This document shows, in pieces, positions 22,786 through 33,468 of a stretch of DNA of 64,000 bases. A model generated the notes under the pieces. The model was not told the DNA's origin and ran no database searches. It saw nothing but the letters and a program-made list of their open reading frames with translations. The DNA comes from Massariosphaeria phaeospora (Eukaryota; Ascomycota; Dothideomycetes; Pleosporales). Where the stretch lies: positions 439,001-503,000 of the forward strand of contig JAADJZ010000005.1 of assembly GCA_011032825.1 (NCBI GenBank). Reading direction: 5' to 3'. A program made the position numbers and the translations under genes. The first letter of the stretch is position 1. Each line of letters opens with the position of its first letter.

Positions 22786-23715
22786 ATGGACGAAAATATG
22801 GTCCACACCTTGACAACTACGGTTGACCTTGTCGCTGCAACGCTCGACGTGGCGCCGAATAGCTGGCGGGATCATCTAAACGCTGTCCGAAACATCACCT
22901 CTATATTAGAAATCAACGACTCGGCTCCCAACGAAGCTCGCAGGGCATGGCAAATTCCCCTGATCACGGTCTTTCAGCGCGTGGCTTATGCAGACCATGA
23001 CGGCGGCGGGGTCTTGGATATCGCGAACTGGTGCTTGAGACAATCTGTAACTCTGCTTCAGGTCTATCCTGATGATATCGATCTCCTGGCTTGTGAGTAA
23101 TAGTTCTAACACACAACAAATACCACTAAGTCTCAATAGTGATTGGGGGAAATTGGCTCCTGCGAGCGCAACAGTCCCTTGCCAGGATACACAGTGCTGA
23201 ACGGAGCTCCTCGAGCAGTGGAGCAAGTCAAACAGTACCACTGTCCCAAAGTGAAGACGACCAACTAGCAGCTAGCGCAGCCGCAGAAGCAGAGGAATTA
23301 CTACACACAGCTGACTACGTCGAGGCTCGTGGCATTCTCCTTCCAGCGATTGAGTACCTCAAACGTGCGGTCGACGCTGCTCAAGGCCAGGGGAAAGTCA
23401 CCGGAGGACTTCTTTGTAGCGTAAGTACCCCTTCTTATATAATTTCATGTTCTTGTTGCTAAAGTGGTTATAGGCGGCTGAAGCGTATATGAGCCTGGGC
23501 AACGTGACATCGTCCCGTAGCAACAACCAACACTTCCAGGCAGCGTTAGCATATCTGCGAAGAGCAACTCAGATCCATGGCTTCAGTCTTCCTGAACACA
23601 TGCAGCAGTAAGTTTCGCCTATAATCACTTCTGTCCACTGTGGACTCAGGCGTCTGAACGTTAACCTTTCGCCAGGTACCTGGATGAGTTCGGTCCATTA
23701 GAATCCGTTGGATAG
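22786..23715 (+). CDS. Hypothetical helical-repeat protein
   Basis: Exons 22786-23092, 23140-23420, 23474-23607 and 23676-23715 give 253 residues; introns are 47, 53 and 68 bp with good donors. The start is the first ATG after a pyrimidine-rich leader. The whole protein is predicted by eye to be alpha-helical, with Ala/Leu-rich helices such as LLHTADYVEARGILLPAIEY and an A-A-E-A-Y-x-S-L-G-N unit followed by Q-A-A-L-A-Y-L-R-R-A, which has the spacing of a tetratricopeptide repeat. I do not recognise a named family. A cytosolic adaptor is possible, but this is inference. It is transcribed away from the Vezatin-like gene. Confidence 0.7.
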
Positions 23716-24324
23716 ATCATCGATTATCTGATCCTACAGTCTATTGTTTGGAGTAGTGTTCTATATCTGGGCCTGGACCCCTTGTCTAGTCCTACATAGT
23801 ACATAGAAATTGATGTTGTCATTCGTTTAATCATATTGGTCTTGATGTGTACGGCTCGACGGAGATACTAGGTAACAATAGCCGAGTACCTTAACATGTC
23901 CGGATCTTAAAATTCATTCGAGCGCGATGTGATGACACATGCTGGAGCATGACTGCGGAAACGTGGGAAGATGTTGGCGACCTGAGTCGTCGTTATCCGA
24001 GCACGGACCAGATTTCCAAGCTTCGGGCTGGGCCAACAGGTACGGCCGGGCCGGAGTTCAGCCCGTCCACCTTTCTCCACCAACGACTCCAGGGCTTCCT
24101 CCATCCATCTACCGCGCTATCGTGTTGCGACCACCCGTTTACTGTGTCGAGATCCCCAGTATTGCGAGCTTTCCGCTATTCAACACGATCGGCGTAATTT
24201 TCGGCCCGCGGTTCTGCACTTGCCGACATTTCTGATCTCGATATCATCCCGGGGTCCCACTGGAACTTTCGGCCGAAGCGAGGAAAATCGCGCTCAACAC
24301 ATCAAAGGCGTTTCCCACATCACT
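23716..24324. other. Intergenic, promoter region of the EMC6 gene
   Basis: About 0.6 kb without an open frame of interest. The part before 24325 should be the EMC6 promoter and leader. The overlapping 98- and 82-codon open stretches around 23940-24235 show no domain. Confidence 0.5.
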
Positions 24325-24727
24325 ATGAACGACGAACGAGAGCTTGCGATCAGCCCGATCGTGGTGACGAGCGTGCAGCACAACACGCAGGTGAGTGCGC
24401 GTACCGCGGAAACCTTTCCGTCTTCCATACCAGCACACATGGTCGCTGACATTCGCCACCTAGGTCGTATCCAATATCCGGAACCTCACGGCCTCGTTGT
24501 TCGGCGTCGCCGCAGGAACCCTCGGGCTGGAGTCATACCCAGGCTTCATCTTCTACCTCGTCGGAACGCTGATCGTCTCAGCGCTTATATACGCGTTCAG
24601 GGCTGAAGGCAAGCCCAGCGAATACTTCTACCGTCCTCTCGGTGATCTCTGGGGTGGTGATGTGTTCAGCGGGCTGAGCGGCTTCGTGCTGACGTGGACT
24701 CTCTTTTACGGGCTTGTGAGAGCATGA
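24325..24727 (+). CDS. EMC6: ER membrane protein complex subunit 6
   Basis: Exons 24325-24390 and 24464-24727 (intron 73 bp, GTGAGT donor) give 109 residues, the usual length of fungal EMC6. EMC6 is a membrane subunit of the EMC insertase, which inserts tail-anchored and multispanning proteins into the endoplasmic reticulum. Recognisable blocks are the N-terminal S-V-Q-H-N-T-Q, N-I-R-N-L-T-A-S-L-F-G-V-A-A-G, and L-G-L-E-S-Y-P-G-F-I-F-Y, then F-Y-R-P and the C-terminal L-T-W-T-L-F-Y-G-L-V. There are hydrophobic segments about residues 32-50, 56-70 and 88-105. The ATG chosen gives M-N-D-E-R-E, the normal short cytosolic N-terminus; upstream codons in this frame are not family-like. Confidence 0.9.
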
Positions 24728-25484
24728 GGATGGTCGTCATGCTACATGGGCAAGATATTGCGGTCAAACCTATTGGAATACAAACGTGGTGGCGAGCTGC
24801 AGTATGGTGTGGGATAAGACCAGGCCTCTCACCGGAGCACATACTCATATGGCACATTCACGTCTCTATGGGGCTCACCGTATGTTTGGTCACTGGAGGA
24901 CGGCTGTGCTCTGGTGGATTGGAGGCACGCGTGGATGGAGTCCTGCTGCACGGTAGCAAACCGTGCGCGGCTTGTCTTGGTCTGGGTGGTGTTGTATCCC
25001 ACAGTGCAGATCGGGCAGGCCGTTACCGCTACCCTCGACCGCTTCGCCATGCGTAGAGCGTCGGCGCGTATAGGAATTAATAGTGTTAAACAAAGCTCGA
25101 CTGGATGAGTGGATAGGAGAACCGTCTAGAGTAGGTGTTGCCACGGCGGAGTCGGATGAGAAACACCGTAGTTCAAAGGAAAGATCTCTAAACAATTCCA
25201 CATGATTGCGAACTTACCTTCCGAAGTTTGCACGTCGTTTGCGTTTGACTGCGGGCGTGATTGCGCTTAGCTTGGCGTTTGTGGCTTGATAGTTACCTGG
25301 CAATGGTCCGTGTCCTCTTAATTGACTTCTTAGCGCGACACTCACGCGTTCCAATTTTGCCCGCCAGCTCGCGTCTCCCTCTGCCCTGCTTTAACCACCA
25401 CCGGAACACCAGCCCTCGCCCTCTGCTTGCCTATCCTGCATACATAGACTCTATACTTTCCACGAGCATTTCATCACCCTGACC
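24728..25484. other. Intergenic, PCNA promoter region
   Basis: About 0.75 kb. The part from 25200 to 25484 is pyrimidine-rich and holds an ACGCGT box. I see no gene; the open stretches at 24694-25201 overlap on both strands. Confidence 0.55.
25344..25349. promoter_or_regulatory. Candidate MluI cell-cycle box upstream of PCNA
   Basis: ACGCGT, 136 bp upstream of the A of the split start codon. ACGCGT is the binding site of the MBF factor that drives G1/S genes in yeasts, and PCNA is a classic target. A six-base word will occur by chance, so this is suggestive only. Confidence 0.4.
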
Positions 25485-26460
25485 AGTATGTCGCCCGTCT
25501 CCCTGAACTATACGAACGATGCTAATAGGTTCAGTGCTTGAGGCACGCTTAGGCCAGGCTGCACTTTTGAAGAAGGTAGCAGCACCTACTCAACACCAAA
25601 TATTCAATCTGACACGCTCTGTCAGGTGGTCGATGCTATCAAAGATCTAGTCCAGGACTGCAACTTCGACTGCAATGACTCCGGCATCGCGCTGCAGGCC
25701 ATGGACAACTCGCATGTCGCCCTTGTGTCCATGTTGTTGAGATCCGAGGCCTTTTCTCCCTTTCGATGCGATCGCAACATTGCACTTGGCATCAACCTGA
25801 GTTCTCTCACTAAGGTTCTGCGCGCTGCTCAGTCTGAGGATATCTTGACCCTCAAGGCTGAGGATTCCCCGGACGTCGTCAACCTTGTCTTCGAGACCAA
25901 AGATTCGGACAGGATCAGCGAGTATGATATCAAGCTCATGGACATCGACCAGGAACATCTGGGCATTCCGGAGACTGAGTACGCGGCGACGATCTCATTG
26001 CCTGCGGCAGAGTTCCAGCGCATCTGCAGGGATCTCAGCGCACTCTCCGAGTCAGGTACGAGGAGTGCCGTTGAGCACAGTCTGATGCTAAGACCTTAAC
26101 AGTCTCGATTGAATGCACAAAGGAAGGAGTCAAGTTCAACTGCTCAGGCGACATCGGATCAGGCTCCATCCAACTGAGAGCCCACACCAGTGTCGATAAC
26201 CCCAAGGAGAACGTCGAGATCGACTTGACTGAGCCTGTTGCGCTGACCTTCTCCTTGAAATACCTGGTCAATTTCTGCAAGGCCAGCGGCTTATCGGATC
26301 AAGTGAAGCTGTGCCTCTCCAACGAGGTTCCACTCCTTGTCGAGTATGGGCTCAGCAGCAACAGCTATCTGAGGTTCTATCTCGCGCCCAAGGTACGATG
26401 CGCACATATTTCCTAATCCTGGGCACCTGCTAACGAACCTAGATCGGTGACGATGAGTGA
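25485..26460 (+). CDS. PCNA: Proliferating cell nuclear antigen (DNA sliding clamp)
   Basis: PCNA forms a trimeric ring that tethers DNA polymerases delta and epsilon, and many repair factors, to DNA in the nucleus. Exons are 25485, 25535-25575, 25626-26055, 26103-26392 and 26443-26460, giving 259 residues, the family length. The start codon appears split: A at 25485, then an intron with donor GTATGT and a GCTAAT branch point, then TG at 25535; no ATG in exon 2 would give the conserved M-L-E-A-R-L start otherwise. Family blocks include [28 protein letters not shown], the central [10 protein letters not shown] interdomain connector (partner PIP-box docking), and the C-terminal L-A-P-K-I-G-D-D-E. 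All five exons are in phase. Confidence 0.95.
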
Positions 26461-26763
26461 GGTTCCCCTAACGATTCACGAAATGAGCTGCATGTCCGCG
26501 GAGCACAAGCGAGGTTACGGTGTACTGTTTTAAGCGTGGAATCGAGATGCGGCTGTTAGATTAGCGATTGTGCGTTCTTTACAAGGAATTGCTGTCGTCC
26601 CAGGTCATCGGTGCAACAGCGCACCGACCAGGACCCCGCTCTACGTCACCCTTCGGTTTTCAGATATCGAGAAACACCAACAATATACACAATTGAACCA
26701 CCCTCGCTTGCACAGTCCACTCCTTTCTCTGCCCATCTAGCAACTTCCAACCTGATCACGGGC

Positions 26764-28351
26764 ATGGTGTCCGAACCGCAGATTCCCGACACGCGTGTGC
26801 TCGCGATCGCCAGCCATGTAAGAGTCACGCGGGGCATTCACCAGGCGATTCACCAACTGATCCACGACAGGTAGTTCACGGGTAAGTAGCTGAACTCTGG
26901 AGACAAGGCATTTGGCTGAGCTGTGACCGAGATATGTGGGCAATAAGATGGCGACCTTCGTCATGCAGTCCATGGGATGCGACGTGTCTGCGATTAATAC
27001 CGTGCATTACAGTAAGCGTCGATCATACTACCATTTACTTCTCGAACAGGAGATTGACAGAGTACCAAAGGTAATCACACTGCATACAAGCAGGTAAAAG
27101 GCACAAAGACCAGCGCGGATCAGATCCTGGAGCTCTACGAAGGCCTGCGCCAGGCAAGCCTCAACAACTTCGATCTGTTGTTGACCGGTTACATGCCTAG
27201 CGCGGAGGCGGTACGGGCTATCGGGAAGATTGGCAGAGACATCAAATTCAACGCGGGGACGAAGCCGGGCAGCTTCTTCTGGGGTGGGTCACCAACGAGC
27301 TGAGCTGTATGAGTTTGGGAGCTGACGACGACAGTGCTGGACCCGGTCATGGGCGACAACGGCAGACTCTACATTCCTGAGGACGAAGTACCCGAGTACA
27401 AGGCGCTGTTGCGTGAGGCGGATCTGATCCTGCCGAATCAATATGAGGCCGAGTGAGCAGCGCAACTAGTCGCCCTGCACGCAGAGCATGGTTCGCTGAC
27501 GAGAAATTACTAGACTGCTTTCCGACACGAAGATCACAGACTTGGACTCCCTGGCTGCCGCCATCCAGGTCCTGCACAAGACATACCAGGTGCCGCATGT
27601 CATCATCACGTCCCTGCGCCTCACCCGCGACAACCACACCGTGCCCTCGCGCGCGCCCTCCAAGCCCACCTCAACAACAACATCCAGCCACCCCACCCCC
27701 TCCGCGTCTCCGAACCTCGATGCCTTAACCTCGCACCCCTCATCCCAGCCCCCGTCCCCCTCACAGATACCCGCAGCCCCCGACGACGAAGAAGCCATCG
27801 AAAACCTCACCATCATCGGCTCAACCGCAACCTCCACCCACACCCCCCGCCTCTTCCGCATCGACACGCCCCAACTCCCCCTCTTCTTCTCCGGCACCGG
27901 CGACATGTTCGCCGCGCTCACGATCCCGCGCCTTCTCGAGCAAGTCAACGCCCCCAACTCCGACCTCGCCTCGCGGCCCAGCTGGCGTTCGCCCGACGAC
28001 GTGCCGGCCACAGAGCTGCCGCTCGCAAAGGCCGCGCAGAAGGTGCTTGCGTCCATGCAGAGTATACTGGTTAAGACGGCGCAGCGCTGTCAGGGGGAGA
28101 TGGCGGCGTATGATAAGCGCGCGGAGAAAGAGGGGAGGGGGAAGGGGGAGGAGGATGGGAGGGAGAGGGAGAGCAGGAGGCATGTGGCGTTGATGAGTGC
28201 GAGTGAGGTGAAGGTTGTGAGGCATGTGGCGGATATACTGGAGCCGCCGCATTTGGAGCGGTTTATGCCGAGGGCGGTGGAGGGGGGGAGGAAGGGGCAG
28301 CTGGGGGGCGGGGATATGCGGGGGGAGAGGGGAAGGGGAACGGTTGGGTAG
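26764..28351 (+). CDS. Pyridoxal (pyridoxine) kinase, Bud16 type
   Basis: Phosphorylates vitamin B6 vitamers with ATP, the step before pyridoxal 5'-phosphate in the salvage pathway; cytosolic. Exons 26764-26817, 26871-26881, 26932-27011, 27071-27283, 27335-27452 and 27514-28351 give 437 residues. Exon 2 is an 11-base microexon that supplies V-V-H and part of G in the conserved S-H-V-V-H-G-Y-V-G-N-K. Other family motifs are N-T-V-H-Y-S-N-H-T, L-T-G-Y-M-P-S, V-L-D-P-V-M-G-D-N-G, L-P-N-Q-Y-E-A-E-L-L and the catalytic F-S-G-T-G-D-M-F-A. Yeast Bud16 is about 312 residues; here a Ser/Pro/Thr-rich insert of about 60 residues (coded near 27630-27800) and a charged, Gly-rich C-terminal tail add length. 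The tail (28100-28340) is very purine-rich, and the stop could be an annotation risk if an unseen intron exists. Confidence 0.88.
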
Positions 28352-28551
28352 TAGGAAGGAGAGATGGATGGGGTGGGGTGGAGTGGAGACGTCGAGATAC
28401 CACAATGCTTCCGTTTGATGCAGCTCTAGTCTATGACCTGAGGACGTATTTCCACTTCAGTAGACAACGAGCTCATGTATATTCAACCCGGACTCCTTTT
28501 TATCCTAATTCGTGACTCGTCCATCTCCATGCTCGTACCGATCGATTCAAT

Positions 28552-29511
28552 TCACAACGGCGCGCCAAACCCCCCCGTACTCCCAAACCCGCCCGCACCC
28601 CTCACACTCTCGTCCAGCGTCTCCATGACCACGACGTCGGTCATAGCGATCTGTCCAGTCAAGTTAGCTTCAAATTTCAAACTCCAAACCCCAAATCCCA
28701 ACCCATATGCGCCCTCCCTTGTATCTCTCCATCTATCATGCGATCGAAATGAGATTTTATTGTCGTCAACGCACCTTCTCAACCACCAGCTGCGCAATGC
28801 GATCCCCGACCTTGATCTCGAAATCCGTCTCGGACAGGTTCGCCAGTATGACGCCGACTTGGCCGCGGTAGTCGGCGTCGATGACGCCGGCGAGGGTGTC
28901 GATGCCATGTTTGGCGGCGAGGCCGGAGCGTGGGGCCACGCGGCCGTCTGGGGTTGGAGTTAGCTGGTGTGTTCTATATGTTGATGCCCGTATGCCAGCG
29001 ATGGATGCTCCCCTGAAGCATTTCCAAGCTCTTCAGCTCATCTCATCTCATGTCTGTTTCGGACCCCAGACATGGGTCACGAAAGTCTAGCAGCACGAGA
29101 GAAACTCAACTCACACGTCCCCGCCGGCACCGCAACCGCAATATCCGTGTCCACGCGCGCGCGGCCCCGCGCCGGAATCACCACGTCGCGCGCACTGTAC
29201 AGGTCGTGTCCGGCTGCGAACGCGCTGCCTTTCGTCGGGGCTTTCGCCTTGTCGCTCAGGAGCTGGACGCGCAGCAATTCGTGTGAGGGGGCGGCAGTGG
29301 TGCTGCCAATGGCGTGCGTGGGGTGCGAGGTGTGCGTCGAGGCCATGGCGAGGGGCGTGGGTGTCGCGGCGCCGGAGTCGTCGGTGTTGCGGGGGAGGGT
29401 GGAGTGCGCGGTGAGGGGCGCGGGGTCGATGACGCGGGTGCGTTTGGGGAGCGGGGAGGAGGGGAGGGAGGGCGGCTCGTGGGCGTGAGGCGCGGGGGTG
29501 GAGGTCGACAT
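28552..29511 (-). CDS. Deoxyuridine triphosphatase (dUTPase)
   Basis: Hydrolyses dUTP to dUMP and pyrophosphate, which keeps uracil out of DNA and feeds dTMP synthesis. Exons (minus) 29511-29115, 28947-28775 and 28650-28552 give 222 residues; introns are 167 and 124 bp. All five motifs of the trimeric family are visible: [31 protein letters not shown], and the C-terminal [10 protein letters not shown]. The N-terminal 80 residues are Ser/Pro/Thr-rich and outside the fold. The frame continues to an upstream ATG at 29724, which would add 71 residues; I prefer 29511 because it lies closer to the domain, but the longer form could be an organelle-targeted isoform. Converges with pyridoxal kinase, whose stop is 200 bp away. 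Confidence 0.92.
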
Positions 29512-29594
29512 TGGGGGGATTGCGGTTGCGGGAGTTGGGAGTTGGGAGTTGGGAGTATGGGAGGTTGGCGGTGAGGGTGTGGGATTGTTGGCGG

Positions 29595-29638
29595 ACGCGA
29601 GGCGGGGGAAGACGTGTTTTAGTGGGGCAGGGACGCGA
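29595..29638. promoter_or_regulatory. Two ACGCGA boxes upstream of dUTPase
   Basis: ACGCGA occurs at 29595-29600 and 29633-29638, 84-127 bp upstream of the chosen start, with GCGCG immediately beyond the second. Both carry the CGCG core of MBF/SBF-type cell-cycle boxes. dUTPase is a G1/S-regulated gene in yeasts. If the upstream ATG at 29724 is used, these lie in coding sequence instead. Confidence 0.3.
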
Positions 29639-29724
29639 TGGCGCGTTTGATTGGATGCATGGGAGCTCGGTGATCGATCGTTCAGAACTTCACACAATAA
29701 CATGAGCGTCTCAACAACATCCAT

Positions 29725-31217
29725 TCCCCTTCCGTCTCATCAAGCTTCAGACACTCAATCTTGCGATCAATCGTAACATCGGAATGATCGAAGGCAGCTA
29801 CCACGGCGTCTGTGTGTTTGCACAGCTTTCCTCTGTGTGTATCACTTAATTCGCGTGTACAGCTCTCGTCTGTCTGTATCACTTCCGTTTGACGTACAGT
29901 TTCCTTCTGACCATCGGTCGTGAAGACGCCCCACCCCAGCCATGCACTACGACCCAGTCGAGACCGCATATCCGACCAGCCGCCGAGCGGTGGACCTCGT
30001 CAGCAGTGGCCATCCGATGAAGCTCCGGTGTCTCTGGAATAGAAAGTCGGACCTGCTTCGGGCTTTCCCTCTAGCTGGTTCCCGTAGACCATGAGGCTCC
30101 GCTCTGAGCTGGTGGAAACTTCTCTGGTTCGGGTAGCTGACTGTGATGAGGCTCTTTGGTCGTGTGCTCTGGTCTGGCCGACCGTTGGACGACAATAATA
30201 ACGCCGACCCCATGGAGTAGAGCCGCCGACTCACGAGCCATCCCCGTCTTCTAACGAGCCAGACCTCGTCTTCCCAAGAGCCAGCCCCGGCTTTTGGGCC
30301 CATGGGCAACCAGTTGGCGCCTCGGTGGGTTCTTTGCCGAGGTCTCCCGCATCAAAGCCATCGCCACAGTATCGTCAGTAGTACCCTGTGGCTAGGCTAG
30401 CCCGCATCGCTGGTGGCCGAGAACATGCCCAGGTGCCTTGACCGACCAAACAGGTGGCACACATCGTTCCTCTGGCGTCCATGAGCTGGCCTAGGTGGCG
30501 GGGTCTCCGCTATTCATCGTTTGAACAGCAAATTTGCAGGCCTCTCCACTGCCCCATGGATCGCTTCTCCGCTACTGCGCTGTAGCGGCTATGTTCTCGG
30601 CAGTGCACTCTCGAAGTGTTCAGCTTTCTGGAATGTCTGTTGTCTGGCCGGATATGCGAGTGGATACCGAGTTGCAGACGTATTGTTTACCGGTCACGTA
30701 CGGGGCTTGTCCATCACGCGATCTCCACGAACGCGGGATGGAGCTTCGAGGGTGATCTTCCCGATGTCTTGCCGAGAAACTGGATCATCAGGCTTGCTAT
30801 GTCGCCACTGACAGCTGCAGATACTAGTGCTGGGTACAGTTTGTCTAGATCTGGCCAGTGGAAACGACTCTAGAGCCAGCGGTTCACTGTGCAGTCAGAC
30901 TAAATCCCCACCTTTCGATACTTGGTATGCATGCGCTAAGCAATCGTCAAGATCTTAGCGTCCGAAGATCATCTCTTGACGTTGGTGCCATCGTCGGCCC
31001 GGCCAAGAAATGGCGTCAGGCCTGGAACGTCATCCTCACCTCTAGGAACGTCTCGGTGGCCCCAAGATAATATCCGCGAGAACAGTATTGACTCTAAAAA
31101 GTACACTTGGTGAGAAGTGGACTCAAGGTATCATCCGTCTAGATCTACGAACAAACCACATCCGGGACGTTAAACAGATCCCCTCATGGATAACTAATTC
31201 CAAAATCTGACGGACAC
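29725..31217. other. Intergenic, no supported gene
   Basis: About 1.5 kb. Open stretches up to 120 codons (29947-30309, minus) show no domain and lack consistent structure. Composition is normal. No repeats were noticed until the MITE at 31224. Confidence 0.45.
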
Positions 31218-31223
31218 AGGGTG

Positions 31224-31390
31224 CTCTTACGGAAACGGGATCTCCGGAACTAAGAAGATAGACCTGCCTGCCTCCAAAACGATTATGCTAACGCAGCGAT
31301 ATAGCTCTACAAAACTACAATACAGTATTCTACAAGATTCGTATTCTATCGTTCTCAGCCTTAGTTCCGGAGACCGTGTTTCCTTGAGAG
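31224..31390. mobile_element. MITE copy 1, 167 bp, with 6-bp target duplication
   Basis: Left end CTCTTACGGAAACGGGATC and right end read as its imperfect complement (GTTTCCTTGAGAG), each followed inward by CCGGAACTAA or its complement. Flanked by AGGGTG at 31218-31223 and 31391-31396. Internal sequence (CCTCCAAAACGAT) matches, inverted, the copy at 59787-59933. No coding capacity, so it would need a transposase from elsewhere. Superfamily not assignable. Confidence 0.8.
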
Positions 31391-31683
31391 AGGGTGTCCC
31401 TCTTACCCCAATTCCAAGACACTGTTAGCTCATCCCTAGTTTAGGACGCGCCGGCTAGTTTCGATCCGTCCCTTTCAATCACCCAATTACACTGCTAGTG
31501 CGCCGATGCTCCGATCTAGTCTCCAGTGTGGAGTGGCCGCCCATGGGACTCGGGACAATTCTTCGGTAGTATACATTTACTTAAATACGTGATCTTCCTC
31601 ATGTTTCCTCCTTCATCAGAGACACTTTTGTCTTCAGTCCATTCGTATCTTCCTCGCGCCTCCAGGTGGTATAGCAGTCCATC

Positions 31684-33468
31684 ATGGGTCTTATGATCAA
31701 GAAGCCTGAGGGCACCGCCGGATCGGCAATGCCAGCCATCTTCGTTGGTCTTTTTGTAGCGTTTGGTGGTGTGCTGTTTGGGTACGTCAACGCCGGGAAT
31801 GTTTCTGAAGAGTGTCTCTAACTTCAGTAGATACGATACTGGCACCATTGGAGGCATTCTGGGCATGGAACACTGGCGCCGCGTGTTCTCAACGGGATAT
31901 ACCAACAAAACCGATGGTCTTCCAGATGTCGACGCCGCCCAGACATCTTTGATCGTCTCCATCCTCTCCGCTGGCACCTTTTTCGGCGCCTTGGTAGCTG
32001 CACCCGTTGCAGACACAATAGGTCGTCGTCTTGGGCTCGTCGCTTGCAATGTTGTCTTCTGCGTTGGTGTCATCCTCCAGACCATCGCTACCGCCATCCC
32101 ACTATTCGTCGCTGGCCGGTTCTTTGCTGGATTTGGTGTCGGCATGATCAGCGCAACCATTCCCCTCTACCAGTCTGAGACGAGCCCAAAGTGGATCCGT
32201 GGTGTCGTTGTTGGAGCCTATCAATTCGCTATTACCATCGGTTTACTTCTGGCTGCCATCGTCGACAATGCGACTAAGGACCGCATGGACAGCGGCTCCT
32301 ATCGCATTCCTATTGCAGTTCAATTTGCATGGGCTATCATTCTATTCGCCGGATGCATCTTTTTGCCAGAGACCCCGCGATTTCGCATTAAGCAGGGACG
32401 ACCGGAAGAGGCCGCGAAGTCGTTGTCTCGGCTCCGGCGCCTCAATGTCGAGCATCCCGCTTTGCTAGAAGAGTTGGCCGAGATCACTGCTAACCACGAA
32501 TATGAGCTCTCCTTGGGAAAAGCCACATACCTTGACTGCTTCAAGGGCAATCTCGGCAAACGGCTCTTCACTGGATGTGCTCTACAGGCTCTGCAGCAGC
32601 TCACGGGCGTCAACTTCATTTTCTACTATGGTAAGGAACTTGAATGCGTCTCAGTATATCAATCATCATGCTAATATGCAACATCTAGGCACCAGCTTTT
32701 TCAAAAACACAGGCATCGGCAATGCGTTCATCATCACCATGATCACGTCCGCAATCAATGTAACATCCACCCTCCCAGGTCTATATCTTGTTGAGAAGTG
32801 GGGCCGTCGCAACCTTCTCCTCTTCGGTGCCATCGGTATGGCCGTGTGCCAGTTCATCGTCGCCATTGTGGGAACGGTCATTGGAGTTCAAAACTTGGCT
32901 GCTCAGAATGCTCTCATCGCTTTTGTTTGCATCTACATCTTTTTCTTCGCTTGCTCTTGGGGTCCCGTTGCGTGGGTCGTCACGGGAGAGATCTTCCCTC
33001 TCAAAGTGCGTGCCAAGGCGCTCTCCATGACAACCGCCTCGAACTGGCTCCTGAATTTCGCCATCGGCTAGTAAGTCTCCCCAACCCCCTCAAAACAGCT
33101 GAGAACTCACGCTAACCCCTCTCAGCGCAACCCCCTACCTCGTCGACAGCGGCCCCGGCCGCGCAAACCTTGGCGCAAAAGTCTTCTTCATCTGGGGCGG
33201 CTGCTGCTTCGTGTGCATCTTTTTCGTCTGGGCGCTCATCTACGAGACGAAGGGTCTTGCGCTCGAGCAAGTCGACGAGCTGTACGCGAAGGTCGGCCAC
33301 GCGTGGCAGTCGCCGGGCTTTGTGCCCAGCGTCTCGTTCCAGGAGGTGCAGCACTCGCATGGTAATCAGCGGCACATGAGCTTGGTGGAGGCTGAGCATG
33401 AGGCTAGGAAGCGCAGCGTTATTGAGATGGAGGGTGAGGGGCCGATGGGCGAGAAGTATGTGCGGTAA
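31684..33468 (+). CDS. MFS sugar (monosaccharide) transporter
   Basis: Exons 31684-31781, 31831-32630, 32689-33070 and 33126-33468 give 540 residues with introns of 49-58 bp. It belongs to the sugar porter family of the major facilitator superfamily: a 12-helix plasma-membrane carrier, usually for hexoses in symport with protons. Signature motifs in order: G-Y-D-T-G-T-I-G-G after helix 1, D-T-I-G-R-R-L-G in loop 2-3, P-E-T-P-R-F at the end of helix 6, Q-Q-L-T-G-V-N-F-I-F-Y-Y-G in helix 7, E-K-W-G-R-R in loop 8-9, G-P-V-A-W-V-V-T-G-E-I-F-P in helix 10, and Y-E-T-K-G-L-A-L-E-Q-V after helix 12. Substrate cannot be fixed, but the set resembles fungal high-affinity glucose transporters. Ends with a charged cytosolic tail. 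Confidence 0.93.
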
